From a virus: DNA of 30,209 nucleotides. This document shows, in pieces, positions 12,993-22,800 of the stretch. The stretch is from positions 1 to 30,209 of IMG/VR virus record IMGVR_UViG_3300007755_000011; one strand, given 5' to 3'. The notes beneath the pieces are model-generated. The model did no database searches. It was not told the origin of the DNA and saw only the letters and a program-made list of their open reading frames with translations. Each line of letters starts with the position of its first letter. Position 1 is the stretch's first letter. Made by a program: the position numbers and the translations under genes.

Positions 12993-14081
12993 ATGAGTTA
13001 CCGAGAAAGGCATCCCGCCGACGAGTTTTTAAGAGCAAAGTTACTGTTGGCCAAGGGACCACGGCGCCAGAATTTCATTGCTAGAAAAGTCTTTCCCTCG
13101 ATCTCCATCAGCAAGCTGGTGGGAGCCGACGAGTTGGATCCCAAAGATCCAGCCTTGAAGGGCAACGGTTCTGGCCTTGTTTGGGTTGACAACCCGAACA
13201 ATGCCTTTTCATATCCACAACGAGATCTGCGGATAGGTCCCAAAGATCGGCGCCATGAAGTTAAGCTGGGCGAGGATGGAACCCTGCCATTCCACTGTGA
13301 AAACGAGGGGGTCTTCACGGAGATCCCGGCTGCATATGAGAGAGATCGCCAGACGCCAACGCCGACCGCCCTCCGGCGCGTGCTCGCGCTGGACAACACG
13401 CTGGAAACTCGGCTCGAGTATCAAGTAGCCCAGTCAGTGGAGAACTCTTTCACCACAATATCCTGGATCCTGATCCCAGGGGTTGACGGTCTTAAGCTCA
13501 ACGAGTCAGGCGCTGAAGACCTAAAGAACCTAAGGATCGCGCACGAATACGCAACCGACCTAAATAATGGGCTAAGGCCAGACGTTTTGGTCATCGGAGA
13601 GCTTGAAGCTCGAGCGATGATGAAAAACGACGAGGTCATGGGTTTCATCGGAGACCGTTCAGCTGGAATAGCTGGTGGCCGCGTGCCCGTACAGGAAGCA
13701 TTACTGAAGAGTAAAATATCGAGTGAACTGGGGGGCTGTCGAGTTGAGATAGGCAACGGGCGAGGAAATATGGCCGCTCCAGGCCAAACACCAGACATTC
13801 AGCGCATGTGGAGCGGAATGTTTTTCGGATACAGTGACATGGTTGAGGGGGAAAAGGGACTAGTTCGCCGAGAGCCTGCCATTCTGAGAGCAGAGAACAA
13901 CAACGCTCTCATCGAGGCCACGGTTGCCAGTGGCCTCATTTTTGACTTCTTTGGAACTGCTGCTGGGGCCTACCCGAGAGACGATGGTCGTGTAGATATA
14001 CTATGGGCAGAGCGCAGTATCGACATCGTGCCAGTAGACTCTAGTTTGGGATTATATATGAACAACACGCTGGCACCCTAA
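12993..14081 (+). CDS. Major capsid protein
   Basis: 362-residue protein with AAAAGGAAA before the ATG. It follows the protease and decoration genes and has features of HK97-fold or Mu T-like capsids: an N-terminal arm (RQNFIARKVFPSISISKLVG), a central A-domain-like stretch (ARAMMKNDEVMGFIGDRSAG, VPVQEALLKSKISSELGG) and a C-terminal beta region ending VDSSLGLYMNNTLAP. It would form the icosahedral shell. No residue-level family signature could be verified by eye, but gene order makes it the best candidate. Confidence 0.82.
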   Translation: MSYRERHPADEFLRAKLLLAKGPRRQNFIARKVFPSISISKLVGADELDPKDPALKGNGSGLVWVDNPNNAFSYPQRDLRIGPKDRRHEVKLGEDGTLPFHCENEGVFTEIPAAYERDRQTPTPTALRRVLALDNTLETRLEYQVAQSVENSFTTISWILIPGVDGLKLNESGAEDLKNLRIAHEYATDLNNGLRPDVLVIGELEARAMMKNDEVMGFIGDRSAGIAGGRVPVQEALLKSKISSELGGCRVEIGNGRGNMAAPGQTPDIQRMWSGMFFGYSDMVEGEKGLVRREPAILRAENNNALIEATVASGLIFDFFGTAAGAYPRDDGRVDILWAERSIDIVPVDSSLGLYMNNTLAP

Positions 14082-14089
14082 GGATAAGT

Positions 14090-14587
14090 ATGCCTATTTT
14101 TAAGTTTTTGCCTGCTCATCCTCATGCGAGGGCTCCGCTTCGTCGAGGGGCGTCGGAAGTTATGAAGGCGGGAGACGTTGTCCTAGTCGATGACGCTTGG
14201 GCTAAAGTTATTATGGACGAATATAGGGGGGCAGATGGGGAGCCTTGCTTGAGGCCCCACGGCGAAGAGAAAAAGGAGGAGCGACAGGAGGGAACAGAAG
14301 AAAACCAAGCGGCTCTTATCCAAGCCGAACTTGAAACCTTCAGGGAAGCTGCCGCTCAGAAGGAGGCCGAGTTCGAAGCCTTCAGGAAAGAGGTCGCAGT
14401 ATCTCAGGCTGAAACGGTCGGCGAGGATATCTTCAAAGCTCTAGATAACGATGTGATCATCGCCGTGGCCCAGCTGAACGGCAGCGAGGCCAAGACGATG
14501 CGGGGGGCAAGGAAGCACCTGTCTCAGCTGAGCGCCCTGGAGGCGCTCACTCTGGTCATCGCTCACATTTCCGGCTCCAGCGCCTAA
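14090..14587 (+). CDS. Head-associated protein of unknown function
   Basis: 165 residues. A short beta-like N-terminus (MPIFKFLPAHPH, then GDVVLVDDAWAKVIMDEY) is followed by a Glu/Gln/Ala-rich coiled coil (about 62-115) and a helical C-terminal domain. It lies between the capsid and minor head genes, where many phages have small head-completion or adaptor proteins. No family recognised. Confidence 0.6.
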   Translation: MPIFKFLPAHPHARAPLRRGASEVMKAGDVVLVDDAWAKVIMDEYRGADGEPCLRPHGEEKKEERQEGTEENQAALIQAELETFREAAAQKEAEFEAFRKEVAVSQAETVGEDIFKALDNDVIIAVAQLNGSEAKTMRGARKHLSQLSALEALTLVIAHISGSSA

Positions 14588-14588
14588 G

Positions 14589-15548
14589 ATGCCTCGCCCC
14601 CTCCCCCTTGATCGCAAGATCCAAGAGAGCCTCAGAACTCTCATCAGCAGCCGTTTGGCCGCACAGGATTCAGCTGTCGAGGAGCTTGAGGGTTTACTCA
14701 AGTCTCTTTCGAAGGCTATAGGAGAGAGACTTGAGCAAGCCCTTAAAGGGAAAGCCACTGGGGACACCCCTCTGGAAGAAGCTCTGAAAGGGCTGAAAGA
14801 GGATGACCAGGTAAAAGCTGTGGTGTTCTCCACCAAACTCGACGAGATCGGGGAACTGGTGGATGACGCGGGCCTTGGCTTTGCACGTGAGGCATGGTTC
14901 CAGCGATACCGGGAGCTTGCAGATCTTGCTGAGCAAGCTCTTGGGACTCAAGGCATCGAAGAGGCTGATCGGATTTTAGAACAAGAGGACGCCCGGATTG
15001 CCATAGAGGCTCTTGTCCAGCGCCATGATGATGCGCTCTGGGAAGGGATGGAACGCGCCTCCAGTGTGAGAATCATTGATTCTCTTCACTCCCAGGTGGG
15101 GTTACTCTCCCATCACGAGCTTGCCCAGATGATCTATGAAGCCGAGGAAGCTTCGATACCCCAGGCCCTCACCGAGGCTCGTACTCGCATAGCCGAGGCT
15201 GATAGGTTTTTCTCCGAGGAGGCAGCACAAGCTGCTGATCCACAGGGAAAAATACTTTTGAGAGCCTACACTGGACCGGACGATAGGCGGACTCGCCCTT
15301 TCTGCGATGCTCTCGTAGGGAAGGCGTTTAAGCCGGAAGAACTACGTCCTCTCAATAACAACCAAACTGGGACCCATCCCATCGACTCAGGAGGTGGGTA
15401 CAACTGCCGCCATGGGTGGGTATCGATTTTCCCGAAGCTGATATCAGAACTCGGCTACCAGCGCGGGACCAAAGCGGACATCCAGGCCGCCAATGCTGGG
15501 GCTCGCAAAGCGAGGAAGAAAAAAAAGAAAAAGGTGGGCTCCAAATGA
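14589..15548 (+). CDS. Minor head protein (SPP1 gp7/Mu gpF-like)
   Basis: 319-residue minor capsid protein. The long helical N-terminus leads to the diagnostic C-terminal domain: ILLRAYTGPDDRRTRPFCDALVG, then LNNNQTGTHPIDSGGGYNCRHGW (about 220-280), with the conserved RPFC and GGGYNCRH motifs. Family members bind the portal and enter the procapsid in few copies, helping assembly or DNA ejection. The C-terminal tail is very Lys-rich (KKKKKKVGSK). The next gene overlaps by ATGA. Confidence 0.88.
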   Translation: MPRPLPLDRKIQESLRTLISSRLAAQDSAVEELEGLLKSLSKAIGERLEQALKGKATGDTPLEEALKGLKEDDQVKAVVFSTKLDEIGELVDDAGLGFAREAWFQRYRELADLAEQALGTQGIEEADRILEQEDARIAIEALVQRHDDALWEGMERASSVRIIDSLHSQVGLLSHHELAQMIYEAEEASIPQALTEARTRIAEADRFFSEEAAQAADPQGKILLRAYTGPDDRRTRPFCDALVGKAFKPEELRPLNNNQTGTHPIDSGGGYNCRHGWVSIFPKLISELGYQRGTKADIQAANAGARKARKKKKKKVGSK

Positions 15549-16537
15549 ACATAAAGCTGAGGAAAGGGAAGCCTAACCGTTTTTTTTGGAGTCCCGAGGA
15601 GAAGCCCCTCAATCCACCGGAGCTGAGCATCCGCTTCCCATCTGGACCCCAGTTGTTCCCCCTGTCTGCGTTGAGGGCTGATGTGGCTGTTTCCGCAGTT
15701 GGGGCTGATGGACAGACACTGACTCTGGCTGATGCCGTCGGAGGGAACTCGCGCGGGCTCGTGGGCTCACGTGGAGGGGCGGCTTGGTTGGATTTGGGCT
15801 CAGCGGGAATTTTCGCAGTACAGGTGCTGACATTTACAGAGACTGACGAGGTGTACCTGTCCGAGCCTCTTCCCCACACCATCTCCGGTGCTTCGGGAAC
15901 CCTTTCTTGGAATCTTTGGAGCGCCGAGCTTACCGCACTCGAGGTGGGGAGCAGCACTCTCAGGGGAGTGCCTTGGAGTATAGACTGGATCGCATATCTG
16001 GGGGAGGATTACCCGAATGGGTACCGCTATGAAGAAGGACTCCTGGACATTGTTCGGCGTCCTTTCGAGACAGGATTGACGGGGAGAGCGCTCGTTGAGA
16101 GATACTCTTTTCTCGCCTCCCAGGTCCCGACCCGCCAAAGTTCTTGGCAGATACAGGTGGAGGATGCGCTTGGCGATCTGGTTGATCTCATCAGGGACGA
16201 GCTGCCGACAGGGCGCTATGAGGACGACGTAGACGGACATCCATTCCAACACGTCCATAGCCTCTTGACCCTGGCCCTGATCGTCCAAGGCCACCAGCTC
16301 GCCGGATATGATCGTTCTCCGACTGAACTCCTTGACCAAGCTGATGACGCGCTCCAGCGCATACTCAAGCGCGGGCTCCCCTGGGTGGATATAAATGACG
16401 ACGGCGTTGTTGATGACAACGAGATTGACACAGCCCCACAAAGCCGTTCCTCAGGCCTCCTCTCTTGCCACGTCCTAGATCCTGGCTGGGAGGATGCCGC
16501 CGAACCTCGGCGGCGATCTATTTGGGAGGACCGCTGA
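15545..16537 (+). CDS. Head-tail connector-region protein with EF-hand-like loop
   Basis: 330-residue protein. The ATG at 15545 overlaps the preceding stop; an open frame extends further upstream but only inside the minor head gene. The N-terminal half is beta-rich with Gly/Ser turns (about 30-140), the middle is helical (VEDALGDLVDLIRDELPTGR), and the C-terminal part LILVQGHQL-type helix precedes a 12-residue DxNxDGxVxxxE loop at 282-293 (DINDDGVVDDNE), a textbook EF-hand/dockerin calcium loop. Position between minor head and neck genes suggests an adaptor or connector. Exact role unknown; calcium binding inferred from the motif. Confidence 0.62.
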   Translation: MNIKLRKGKPNRFFWSPEEKPLNPPELSIRFPSGPQLFPLSALRADVAVSAVGADGQTLTLADAVGGNSRGLVGSRGGAAWLDLGSAGIFAVQVLTFTETDEVYLSEPLPHTISGASGTLSWNLWSAELTALEVGSSTLRGVPWSIDWIAYLGEDYPNGYRYEEGLLDIVRRPFETGLTGRALVERYSFLASQVPTRQSSWQIQVEDALGDLVDLIRDELPTGRYEDDVDGHPFQHVHSLLTLALIVQGHQLAGYDRSPTELLDQADDALQRILKRGLPWVDINDDGVVDDNEIDTAPQSRSSGLLSCHVLDPGWEDAAEPRRRSIWEDR

Positions 16538-17082
16538 TGCCGTACAAGCGAACTGGCTCCTTGGATGGCATCAAGCCTTGGGATGCAAGAGCAACGAGGC
16601 TCCTCGCTCAGCAAGTCAGAGCTGTCGTCCTTGCCCGCGCTTTCGACCGAGGGCATGGGCTTAAAGATGATCCCCACAAGCCCTACTCATCAAAGCCGAT
16701 CCATATGCCGATCGACACCTTTCCAAAACCGAGGGGGGGGCAGCGGAGCAGCAAGAAGCCGAGAGGCGGGGCTCAAACTCTCTCTAGGGCGAGTGGGTCA
16801 GTCTACTATGAAGGCGGATATCGTGAGTACAAGGAAAACACGCAGGGCTCTTCCAGGGTAAATCTAACCCAATCAGGAGCAATGCGCAGGTCTTTCAGAG
16901 TAAAAAAGACCACAAAAACTCAGGCATGGATAGGTCTAACAGGGGCTCCCACCGTCTACGGACTCAAGGTCAACCAAGAGCGGCCCTGGCTGGGGCTGTC
17001 TCCAGCCGATAAACGGCTCATCAAGGCCGCCACCCAACTCCTCATCAAGCAGACAATCTCCTGGACAAAGGGGGGGCGATGA
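16537..17082 (+). CDS. Probable neck/virion morphogenesis protein
   Basis: 181 residues, starting at the ATG that overlaps the previous stop (TGATG) with GGGAGGA upstream. The middle and C-terminus (YREYKENTQGSSRVNLTQSG-x-MRRSF ... AWIGLTGAPTVYGLKVNQERPWLGLS) follow the pattern of Mu gpG/HK97 gp10-like proteins: L-x-x-SG-x-M-x-x-S, then an R-P-x-x-G-L-S segment. Such proteins complete the head-tail joint or the tail end. A run of eight G lies at 16733-16740. Confidence 0.62.
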   Translation: MPYKRTGSLDGIKPWDARATRLLAQQVRAVVLARAFDRGHGLKDDPHKPYSSKPIHMPIDTFPKPRGGQRSSKKPRGGAQTLSRASGSVYYEGGYREYKENTQGSSRVNLTQSGAMRRSFRVKKTTKTQAWIGLTGAPTVYGLKVNQERPWLGLSPADKRLIKAATQLLIKQTISWTKGGR

Positions 17083-17519
17083 GAGAGGCGCGAGAGGTGA
17101 TCGCCACTATCGTCTCAGAAACGAGACCGGAGGAGTCGAAAGCCGAGAGATTCAGGGAGCTGTCTCAAGGTGTGCTGGAGGAGCAGCCCCTTACGAGGCT
17201 ATTTGAGGTCACTAGCGCGGCAAGCCCGATCCAGGAGCCCTTGACTCAAGCGACTCAGAGCCTTTGGACTGAGGAACTCATCTTGCGAGTCAGATATGAG
17301 ATGGGGGGGGCTCCCTCCACCAAACTAATCCGCTATAAAATGGAGAGCGATGCCCGGTTGATCATAGCTGGGCTCCAGGCGGCAACGGCTCAGTGGTGCC
17401 CGGTTTTATACAACCTGAGAGCTGGACATCGCTCTTTGCCAGAAGAGCCGATAATGGGACTGGGCGGGCGGGTTGGCACGGTGCTGAACATTCCGATCAC
17501 AATCCAGTTTTTTGCATGA
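17079..17519 (+). CDS. Probable tail completion/terminator protein
   Basis: 146-residue alpha/beta protein just before the tail tube gene and overlapping the neck gene (ATGA). Helical N-terminus, then alternating strands (LILRVRYEMGG, RLIIAGLQAA, GTVLNIPITIQFF) like lambda gpU-type tail terminators, which cap the tube and set its length together with the tape measure. Assigned from gene order and secondary-structure pattern only. A run of eight G lies near 17303-17310. Confidence 0.5.
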   Translation: MREAREVIATIVSETRPEESKAERFRELSQGVLEEQPLTRLFEVTSAASPIQEPLTQATQSLWTEELILRVRYEMGGAPSTKLIRYKMESDARLIIAGLQAATAQWCPVLYNLRAGHRSLPEEPIMGLGGRVGTVLNIPITIQFFA

Positions 17520-17527
17520 GGTAAGCG

Positions 17528-18820
17528 ATGGGTGACACACGAGAAATCTCAGGAGCGTCTTTACGGGTGACCCCGAGTCCGCTCAACGACAGCAACCACC
17601 TTCCTCTTCCAGGCGTCGATGCGGATTGGGATGGGATCCCACAGCTCATCCGAGCGAGCTGGCTAGACGGCGCCGAAGCGCAGATAAACGACCCTGACTT
17701 CACTAGAAGCGGACATTTCAGCCGAGTGCCCGAGTTAGAGAGCATCCTTAACTGCACTGGAGGCGCTTCCTACGGTGTTGCTGATGGAGAGAAGTTCCTC
17801 CGTATGGCCGGAAGCATCTCCATGAGATGCAGAGTTCCTCAGATAGGTGACAAGAGCGTTTACGCCGACCATCTAGCGCACCCATTTTTTCGAATTCTAA
17901 ACTCACTCTTAGACATCTTAGTTCCTACTGGAGACTCAGATGTGCTTGCCGCTGGGGTCCACACCAAAAATACTTTTGTCCCAACCGACAACACGAAATA
18001 CGTGCTCGGTGGAGTCATAGCCCTGTCCATAAATAATCGGGTTGAGTTTACGGCAGTAACCAAAATAGAAGCAGCGCTCATTACCGTGAGCCCTGCTTTT
18101 GAGGAGATCCCCAGCGACGGGGATCTCATCAGGCTTTGCACCACCTTCTTCCCGAGAGCTGGGAACACCCAGCCTGAAATCGACATCCGCTACGACTGGC
18201 GGACCAGACGCTATTATGCTTTTAGATGCCGTCTTTCTGAGCTGAATTTTAGCTTCGAGGGAGACTCCCTCTATGCTGACATGATGATCAGTCCATCAGT
18301 GATCATCCCTGACCATGCTGCTGCTAGCGTCCCCAGCTGGACCCCATCGGGAGCCCCTGCCATCAACCGGAGACAGAGCGCCTGGGCTCTCGGCGCTCCA
18401 GTCTCTGGTGGCGTTGTCCCAGGAGCCCTAGCCTCTCAGCAACTCAGCCTCACAGACTGGAGCGCCAAAATTTCTGGCGCCCTTGCTCCCATAGTTTCCC
18501 CCGATCTGGTGGGGGCATCTGATGTTGACATAGGCTTCACGCCCTGCGAACTGACGCTTCAGCACTCCACCAACGCAGATCTAGAGGACATGCTGCGCTT
18601 GGCTGAGGAACGTCAGGTGGTTGTTGGCGCAGGGCCTGGCTGTGAAGGCACTGGCATGGGGCTTGTTTTTACAGGACACCCCACGACCAGATCCAAAGAG
18701 GGCGAGACAGACCAGATGATGGAACTCATGACGACAGTGCTGCGCTCAGGGCGCTGGGAGCTGGATGACGGTGCCGGAGACGGCGCCAACAAGAGCTGGA
18801 AGCTAGGCTTCCCGATCTAG
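17528..18820 (+). CDS. Major tail tube protein
   Basis: 430-residue, beta-rich protein located before the G/GT chaperones and tape measure, where the tail tube protein is expected. Composition is rich in Ser/Gly/Pro with many beta segments. It is longer than the usual 200-300 residues, suggesting an extra surface domain in the second half (after about residue 260, PSWTPSGAPAINRRQ). It should polymerise as stacked hexamers into the tail tube. Call is by gene order; no signature motif recognised. Confidence 0.68.
   Translation: MGDTREISGASLRVTPSPLNDSNHLPLPGVDADWDGIPQLIRASWLDGAEAQINDPDFTRSGHFSRVPELESILNCTGGASYGVADGEKFLRMAGSISMRCRVPQIGDKSVYADHLAHPFFRILNSLLDILVPTGDSDVLAAGVHTKNTFVPTDNTKYVLGGVIALSINNRVEFTAVTKIEAALITVSPAFEEIPSDGDLIRLCTTFFPRAGNTQPEIDIRYDWRTRRYYAFRCRLSELNFSFEGDSLYADMMISPSVIIPDHAAASVPSWTPSGAPAINRRQSAWALGAPVSGGVVPGALASQQLSLTDWSAKISGALAPIVSPDLVGASDVDIGFTPCELTLQHSTNADLEDMLRLAEERQVVVGAGPGCEGTGMGLVFTGHPTTRSKEGETDQMMELMTTVLRSGRWELDDGAGDGANKSWKLGFPI
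18104..18127. repeat. 9-bp inverted repeat in the tail tube gene
   Basis: GAGATCCCC (18104-18112) and GGGGATCTC (18119-18127) are exact reverse complements around a six-base loop. It lies mid-gene. In 30 kb one or two such hairpins could occur by chance, so no role is assigned. Confidence 0.5.
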
Positions 18821-18828
18821 GAGGAGCA

Positions 18829-19503
18829 GTGGAACTTCAGCTGGCAACAGATAGGCCATTTGTCTTTGTCCTCGCTGGTGACCCAGCCATGCAACGCTGC
18901 AACCCTGAGGGAGACTTGGCGCTGTATAGACTCTCCAGCAAAGGGGAAGAACTCAAGATCCCCGAAGATGCCACGCTGCTCACTGCTCACGCGCTGACCT
19001 CAGCCGAGATAGCGAGGGCTGAAGCCAAGGCTGGAAGGCTGTGGAGAAAAGGACAGCGCCTTTATCAGGAGATGGTCGGGGTCATCAGTTCCGCTGGGGC
19101 GGAAAACAAACACACGGCGTCAGAAGCCTTGGATGAGTTTCTAGACGGCCTTTCCGATGAGGATGCAGAAAGTTTTAGGATCCACGAGCGCTGGCTTGAA
19201 CAGCGAAGCTTGGAACTTTGTCGCCTCGCTATCGAGGGCGTCTCGAGCTTGTCTCTTCGGCCTGAGCGCGGCCTATTTCCCGTTGAGGTGCTAGAGCGCG
19301 CTTTCACATCGGCGTTTGCCAGGGCTGGACTCTACCAGCAAGGCTCTGCCCTCATCAGGGAAGCCTCTGAGCACATAGTGCGAGTGGGTCGCTTGGGAAA
19401 AGGGACGCGGATCTCATTACCCTCGCGGTTTGGCGAGAAGGCTACCCTTACGGGGGAGCCTGGGACTGCGAGCAATGCACTTGCGGGCACTATCCCTGGC
19501 TGA
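18829..19503 (+). CDS. Tail assembly chaperone G
   Basis: 224-residue, mostly helical protein between the tail tube and tape measure genes, the position of lambda gpG. It starts at GTG four bases after AGGAGG. These chaperones coat the tape measure before tube assembly. Near its 3' end the codons GGA AAA (preceded by G) form the slippery heptamer GGGAAAA at 19395-19401. The frame -1 to it stays open to 19853, so part of the ribosomes should produce the longer GT fusion. Sequence similarity to lambda gpG was not visible; the call rests on position and the frameshift. Confidence 0.72.
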   Translation: MELQLATDRPFVFVLAGDPAMQRCNPEGDLALYRLSSKGEELKIPEDATLLTAHALTSAEIARAEAKAGRLWRKGQRLYQEMVGVISSAGAENKHTASEALDEFLDGLSDEDAESFRIHERWLEQRSLELCRLAIEGVSSLSLRPERGLFPVEVLERAFTSAFARAGLYQQGSALIREASEHIVRVGRLGKGTRISLPSRFGEKATLTGEPGTASNALAGTIPG

Positions 19504-19853
19504 AGAGATCTCGCGGGGATTGCGGTGGTCCATTCAGAAAAGAGACTGATGAGGCTCAACTTGAGAGCGGAGCCTATGTTGTTTCCGGGGATGTTATTCT
19601 TTCGGGGGATGCTCGGCACGAAGAACTCCTCTTCAAGAGCTGCCCTCTCGCTGAAATAGGTTGGAAAGGGTGCCCACACCCTGAGGAGCGCTTGGAGTGG
19701 CTAGGGACGGTATACGATGCAGCCAACTGGACCCTGGATGGGGGAAGCCTGCGAGACATCGAACCGTCGCCATCTCAGGCGCTAATCGACGCTATACTTC
19801 ACCTGAGGGCTCAACGTAGAGCCCTGGATGCTGCCCTTGCGGAGAGAAAATGA
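18829..19853 (+). CDS. Tail assembly chaperone GT, made by -1 ribosomal frameshift
   Basis: Frameshift product: frame from 18829 through 19401, then -1 continuing from 19401 to the TGA at 19851-19853, about 341 residues. The -1 extension has no stop codon and looks like real protein: ITLAVWREGYPYGGAWDCEQC, then TCGHYPWLKRSRGDCGG, then a helical end IDAILHLRAQRRALDAALAERK. Several Cys (CxxCxC ... C) suggest a metal site. The slip site GGGAAAA fits X-XXY-YYZ and resembles the lambda G/T site GGGAAAG. A small CTCGC/GCGAG hairpin lies 20 bases downstream (19422-19437). The extension ends with ATGA overlap onto the tape measure gene. In lambda the T part recruits tail tube protein. Confidence 0.8.
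19395..19401 (+). promoter_or_regulatory. -1 frameshift slippery heptamer
   Basis: G-GGA-AAA in the reading frame of the G gene, followed by GGG. Both tRNAs can re-pair after slipping back one base. Without the shift, translation stops at 19501-19503; with it, translation continues to 19853, filling the otherwise empty 346 bases before the tape measure gene. Confidence 0.8.
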
Positions 19854-22800
19854 TCCTGACCGAAGAGGACATCCTCATCAGCGTAAAGGTGGAGGGTGAG
19901 GAAAAATATAAGGAGCTACGCGAGGAGCAGAAGCGCACCACCAAAAGCACAGAAGAATTCGATGACGCCCTAGAAACTACTACCGACAGCATGGGGCGCC
20001 TCCGTGATGCCCAGGGGCGCTTTATCCAGGAAGCTGGTAAAGCCAACAAGGCGGTGGGAGGGCTCAAAGGCAGCTTCACCGAACTGAACAGTGTCGTCCA
20101 GCTCACTCAAGCGGTGTTTTTGGCTGCAAGGGCATCCGCAGAGAAATTGGCTCAGCCTATCGGGCTGGCGACCTCTTTCGAGAAAGAATTCGCGCAGATT
20201 AAAACTCTTTCTAGTCGAGTTGGGGATGAGCTTGAACAGGGCCTCCTCAACCTCGCTGCAACTCTTCCCCAAACAGCAGGAGACATAACCAAGGCAGCCT
20301 ATCAAGCCATCAGCGCAGGTATTGACCCGGATGAGGCTGTTGGTTTCCTGGACGCTGCCTCAAAGGCCGCTGTTGCGGGGAACACTAGCCTCACCGAGTC
20401 AGTCGATCTCCTCACCACAGCCACGAACGCCTACAAGGCTACGGGGCTGAGCGCCAAAGACGCTTCAGACCAGCTCTTTGCGACTATCCGAGCCGGGAAA
20501 ACAACCGCCGAGGAGCTGAGCGCTTCGTTGGGACAGGTTGCCCCTGTCGCCTCGCAGTTCGGCGTGAGCCTCGCTGAAATTGGGGCTGGGGTGGCTGTGA
20601 TCACCAAGCAGGGGTCCAGCACCAGCGAGGCAATGACCCAGCTCAATGCGCTAATCAAGGGCTTCGTCAACCCATCGCAAAAGGCGGCCAAGACCCTCAA
20701 AAAACTGGGGGTTGAGTATGGGGCCACAGCTATCAAGACCAAGGGCCTTACTGGAGTAGTCGAGGATCTCCTGGAGAAATCTGAAGGAAACGTTGAGGTC
20801 CTCGGAAAACTATTCGACCGCTTTGAGGCAACCCGCGCGCTGTTGACCATCACGTCAGGAGGGATGCAGACCTACGCCAAGGATCTAGAAAACATCTCCT
20901 CAGCAGCTGGGCTCACCGAGGAAGCTTTCCAGACTATGCAGGCCACCACCCAGGGACAAATAGATCTCTTTCAAGCTCAGCTTGAGGGAGTTCTGTCTGA
21001 GGTGGGCAAAGTCGCTCTTCCTGCTGTCAACGAGGCCCTGCGCTCTGTCGGCTCGTATCTAAGTCAGCATGGCCCTGTTATTGTCGAGACAATGATGTCT
21101 TTTGCTGGAGCGCTTCTGGATGCAGGGCGCTGGGTCTCTGAGCATGGTGATGAGATCATCGCGCTCCTGGAGTCGATAGCCATCTATAAGGCTATTGGGC
21201 TGACTACTATCGCTATTCAGGGCCTTGGAACTGCCCTCACAGGACTCGCGGCGTCTGCGGCTGCTGCCGGAGGAGGCATAGCAGCCTTAGGGGCTGCTCT
21301 CAGCGCGGGTCTTGCCAGTCCAGTATTTATTGCAGCAGCTACAGCCGCAGCCTATTTTGCAGGAGACGCTATCGGGACTGCACTGGGTGAGTCGATGACA
21401 GAGAGTTATAGGCGCGAGGCAGACGTGCTTGAGCTTGAAGTCAAGCAGAGGAGTGCAGCACTCGCAAAGGCCCTCAAAGACGCAGGGGTAAAGTCCACTG
21501 GGGAGCTACGGCAGCTGCGTGAGGACGTTAGAGCCGGAGCGCTCATCTCGACGGCAGGAGTTCAAACTCCGACAGCAGATGTTGTCTATACACCTAAGGC
21601 TCTGATAGCGGAGTTTGGAGCTTTTCAGGCTGAGGAAATTGCTATCGCTCAGGCTGAAGACCTGAGGCTGAGAGCTGACGCAAAACGCAACGAGCTAGAG
21701 GCAGCCTCATCAACTCTGGCGTCGATGGAAGCTGAGTTTCAAATCAAAATCGAGGAACTTGCACAGAAGGGGGAGGAGGCAGCTGAGGCAACCGGGGCAA
21801 AAGGAGTTGCAGCAGTGTTGCGAGTCCGAAAAATGGAGGAGGAAGTCGCCAATTTCGAAATCTTGGTGGGTCGTTATGCCCAGGATGTGGTCACAGCAAG
21901 AAAGGCGGCGGAGCAAAGCGAAAGGGGTGCAGAGGAGACTCTCAGGAAAGTTCGCGCTGCTCTCCAAGCTAGCGTCGGCGCAGAGAAGAAGCCCCCCAAA
22001 AAGAGAAGGGATCCTTCCGAGAGGAAGGCGAGGCGCGTAGATCCCCGTGTTGTTGATGCTCGTCGAGCTGCTCAGCTTATTGAGGATGAGGAGGAGCGGC
22101 GCCTGAGGTTGCTTGGACTCAAGCAGGCTCAGGAGCAGGTCAAGGCCAAGAAAAATCGCGAGAATCTAATAACCCTTGAACAACTCCATTTCCAACAGCG
22201 GGAAAAGTTGTTGGAGAGCTTCGACGACAAGCGCTTCGGGGAGTGGGCAGAGCTTGAGCGCCGCCGCGCAGGACTCATCGAAGACCGCGTTGATCGAGAG
22301 CTGGCGCTGCTTGATGTGGCATTGGCTGCCGAACAGCGAAAATACAGTGACAATCAAGAGGCGCTCGCTCTTATAGCGCAAACCGATGCGCTCCAGCGCC
22401 AGGATATAGCCGAGGCCCAGAGTCAGAGGGCCAAAGAGATTGCAGCACAAGCAGCCGAGGAGGATCTGCTCATCCGTGAGCGCAGCGCAGAATTAATTGA
22501 AGATGAAACGGCTCAAAAACTAGAGATTCTGGCTGTCGCGCAGGAGAGGGAGCGTCTTCAGTACGCAGACAACGAACAGATGCTCACGCTGATAACTCAA
22601 GACTATGCCCGCCAGCGTCAGGCTATAGAGGAAGGAGCTGCTGAGGCTAAGGCATCAGCCTGGAAAGCAGCTGCTGACCAGTCAATTTTGTCCTTGGATT
22701 CACTTTCGAAGAGCCTCAAACAGCTCGGCATGGGCTCGATGGTCCTGGAAGGGACTATCATGGCAGCGAGAGGGCTTAAAGCTGGCGTGGACGCGATGGA

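Noticed and set aside
8381-14081. Classification as a transposable Mu-like phage
   Set aside because: Portal and protease are of Mu-like families, but no transposase, contractile sheath or Mu baseplate genes are seen; the families are shared by many long-tailed phages.
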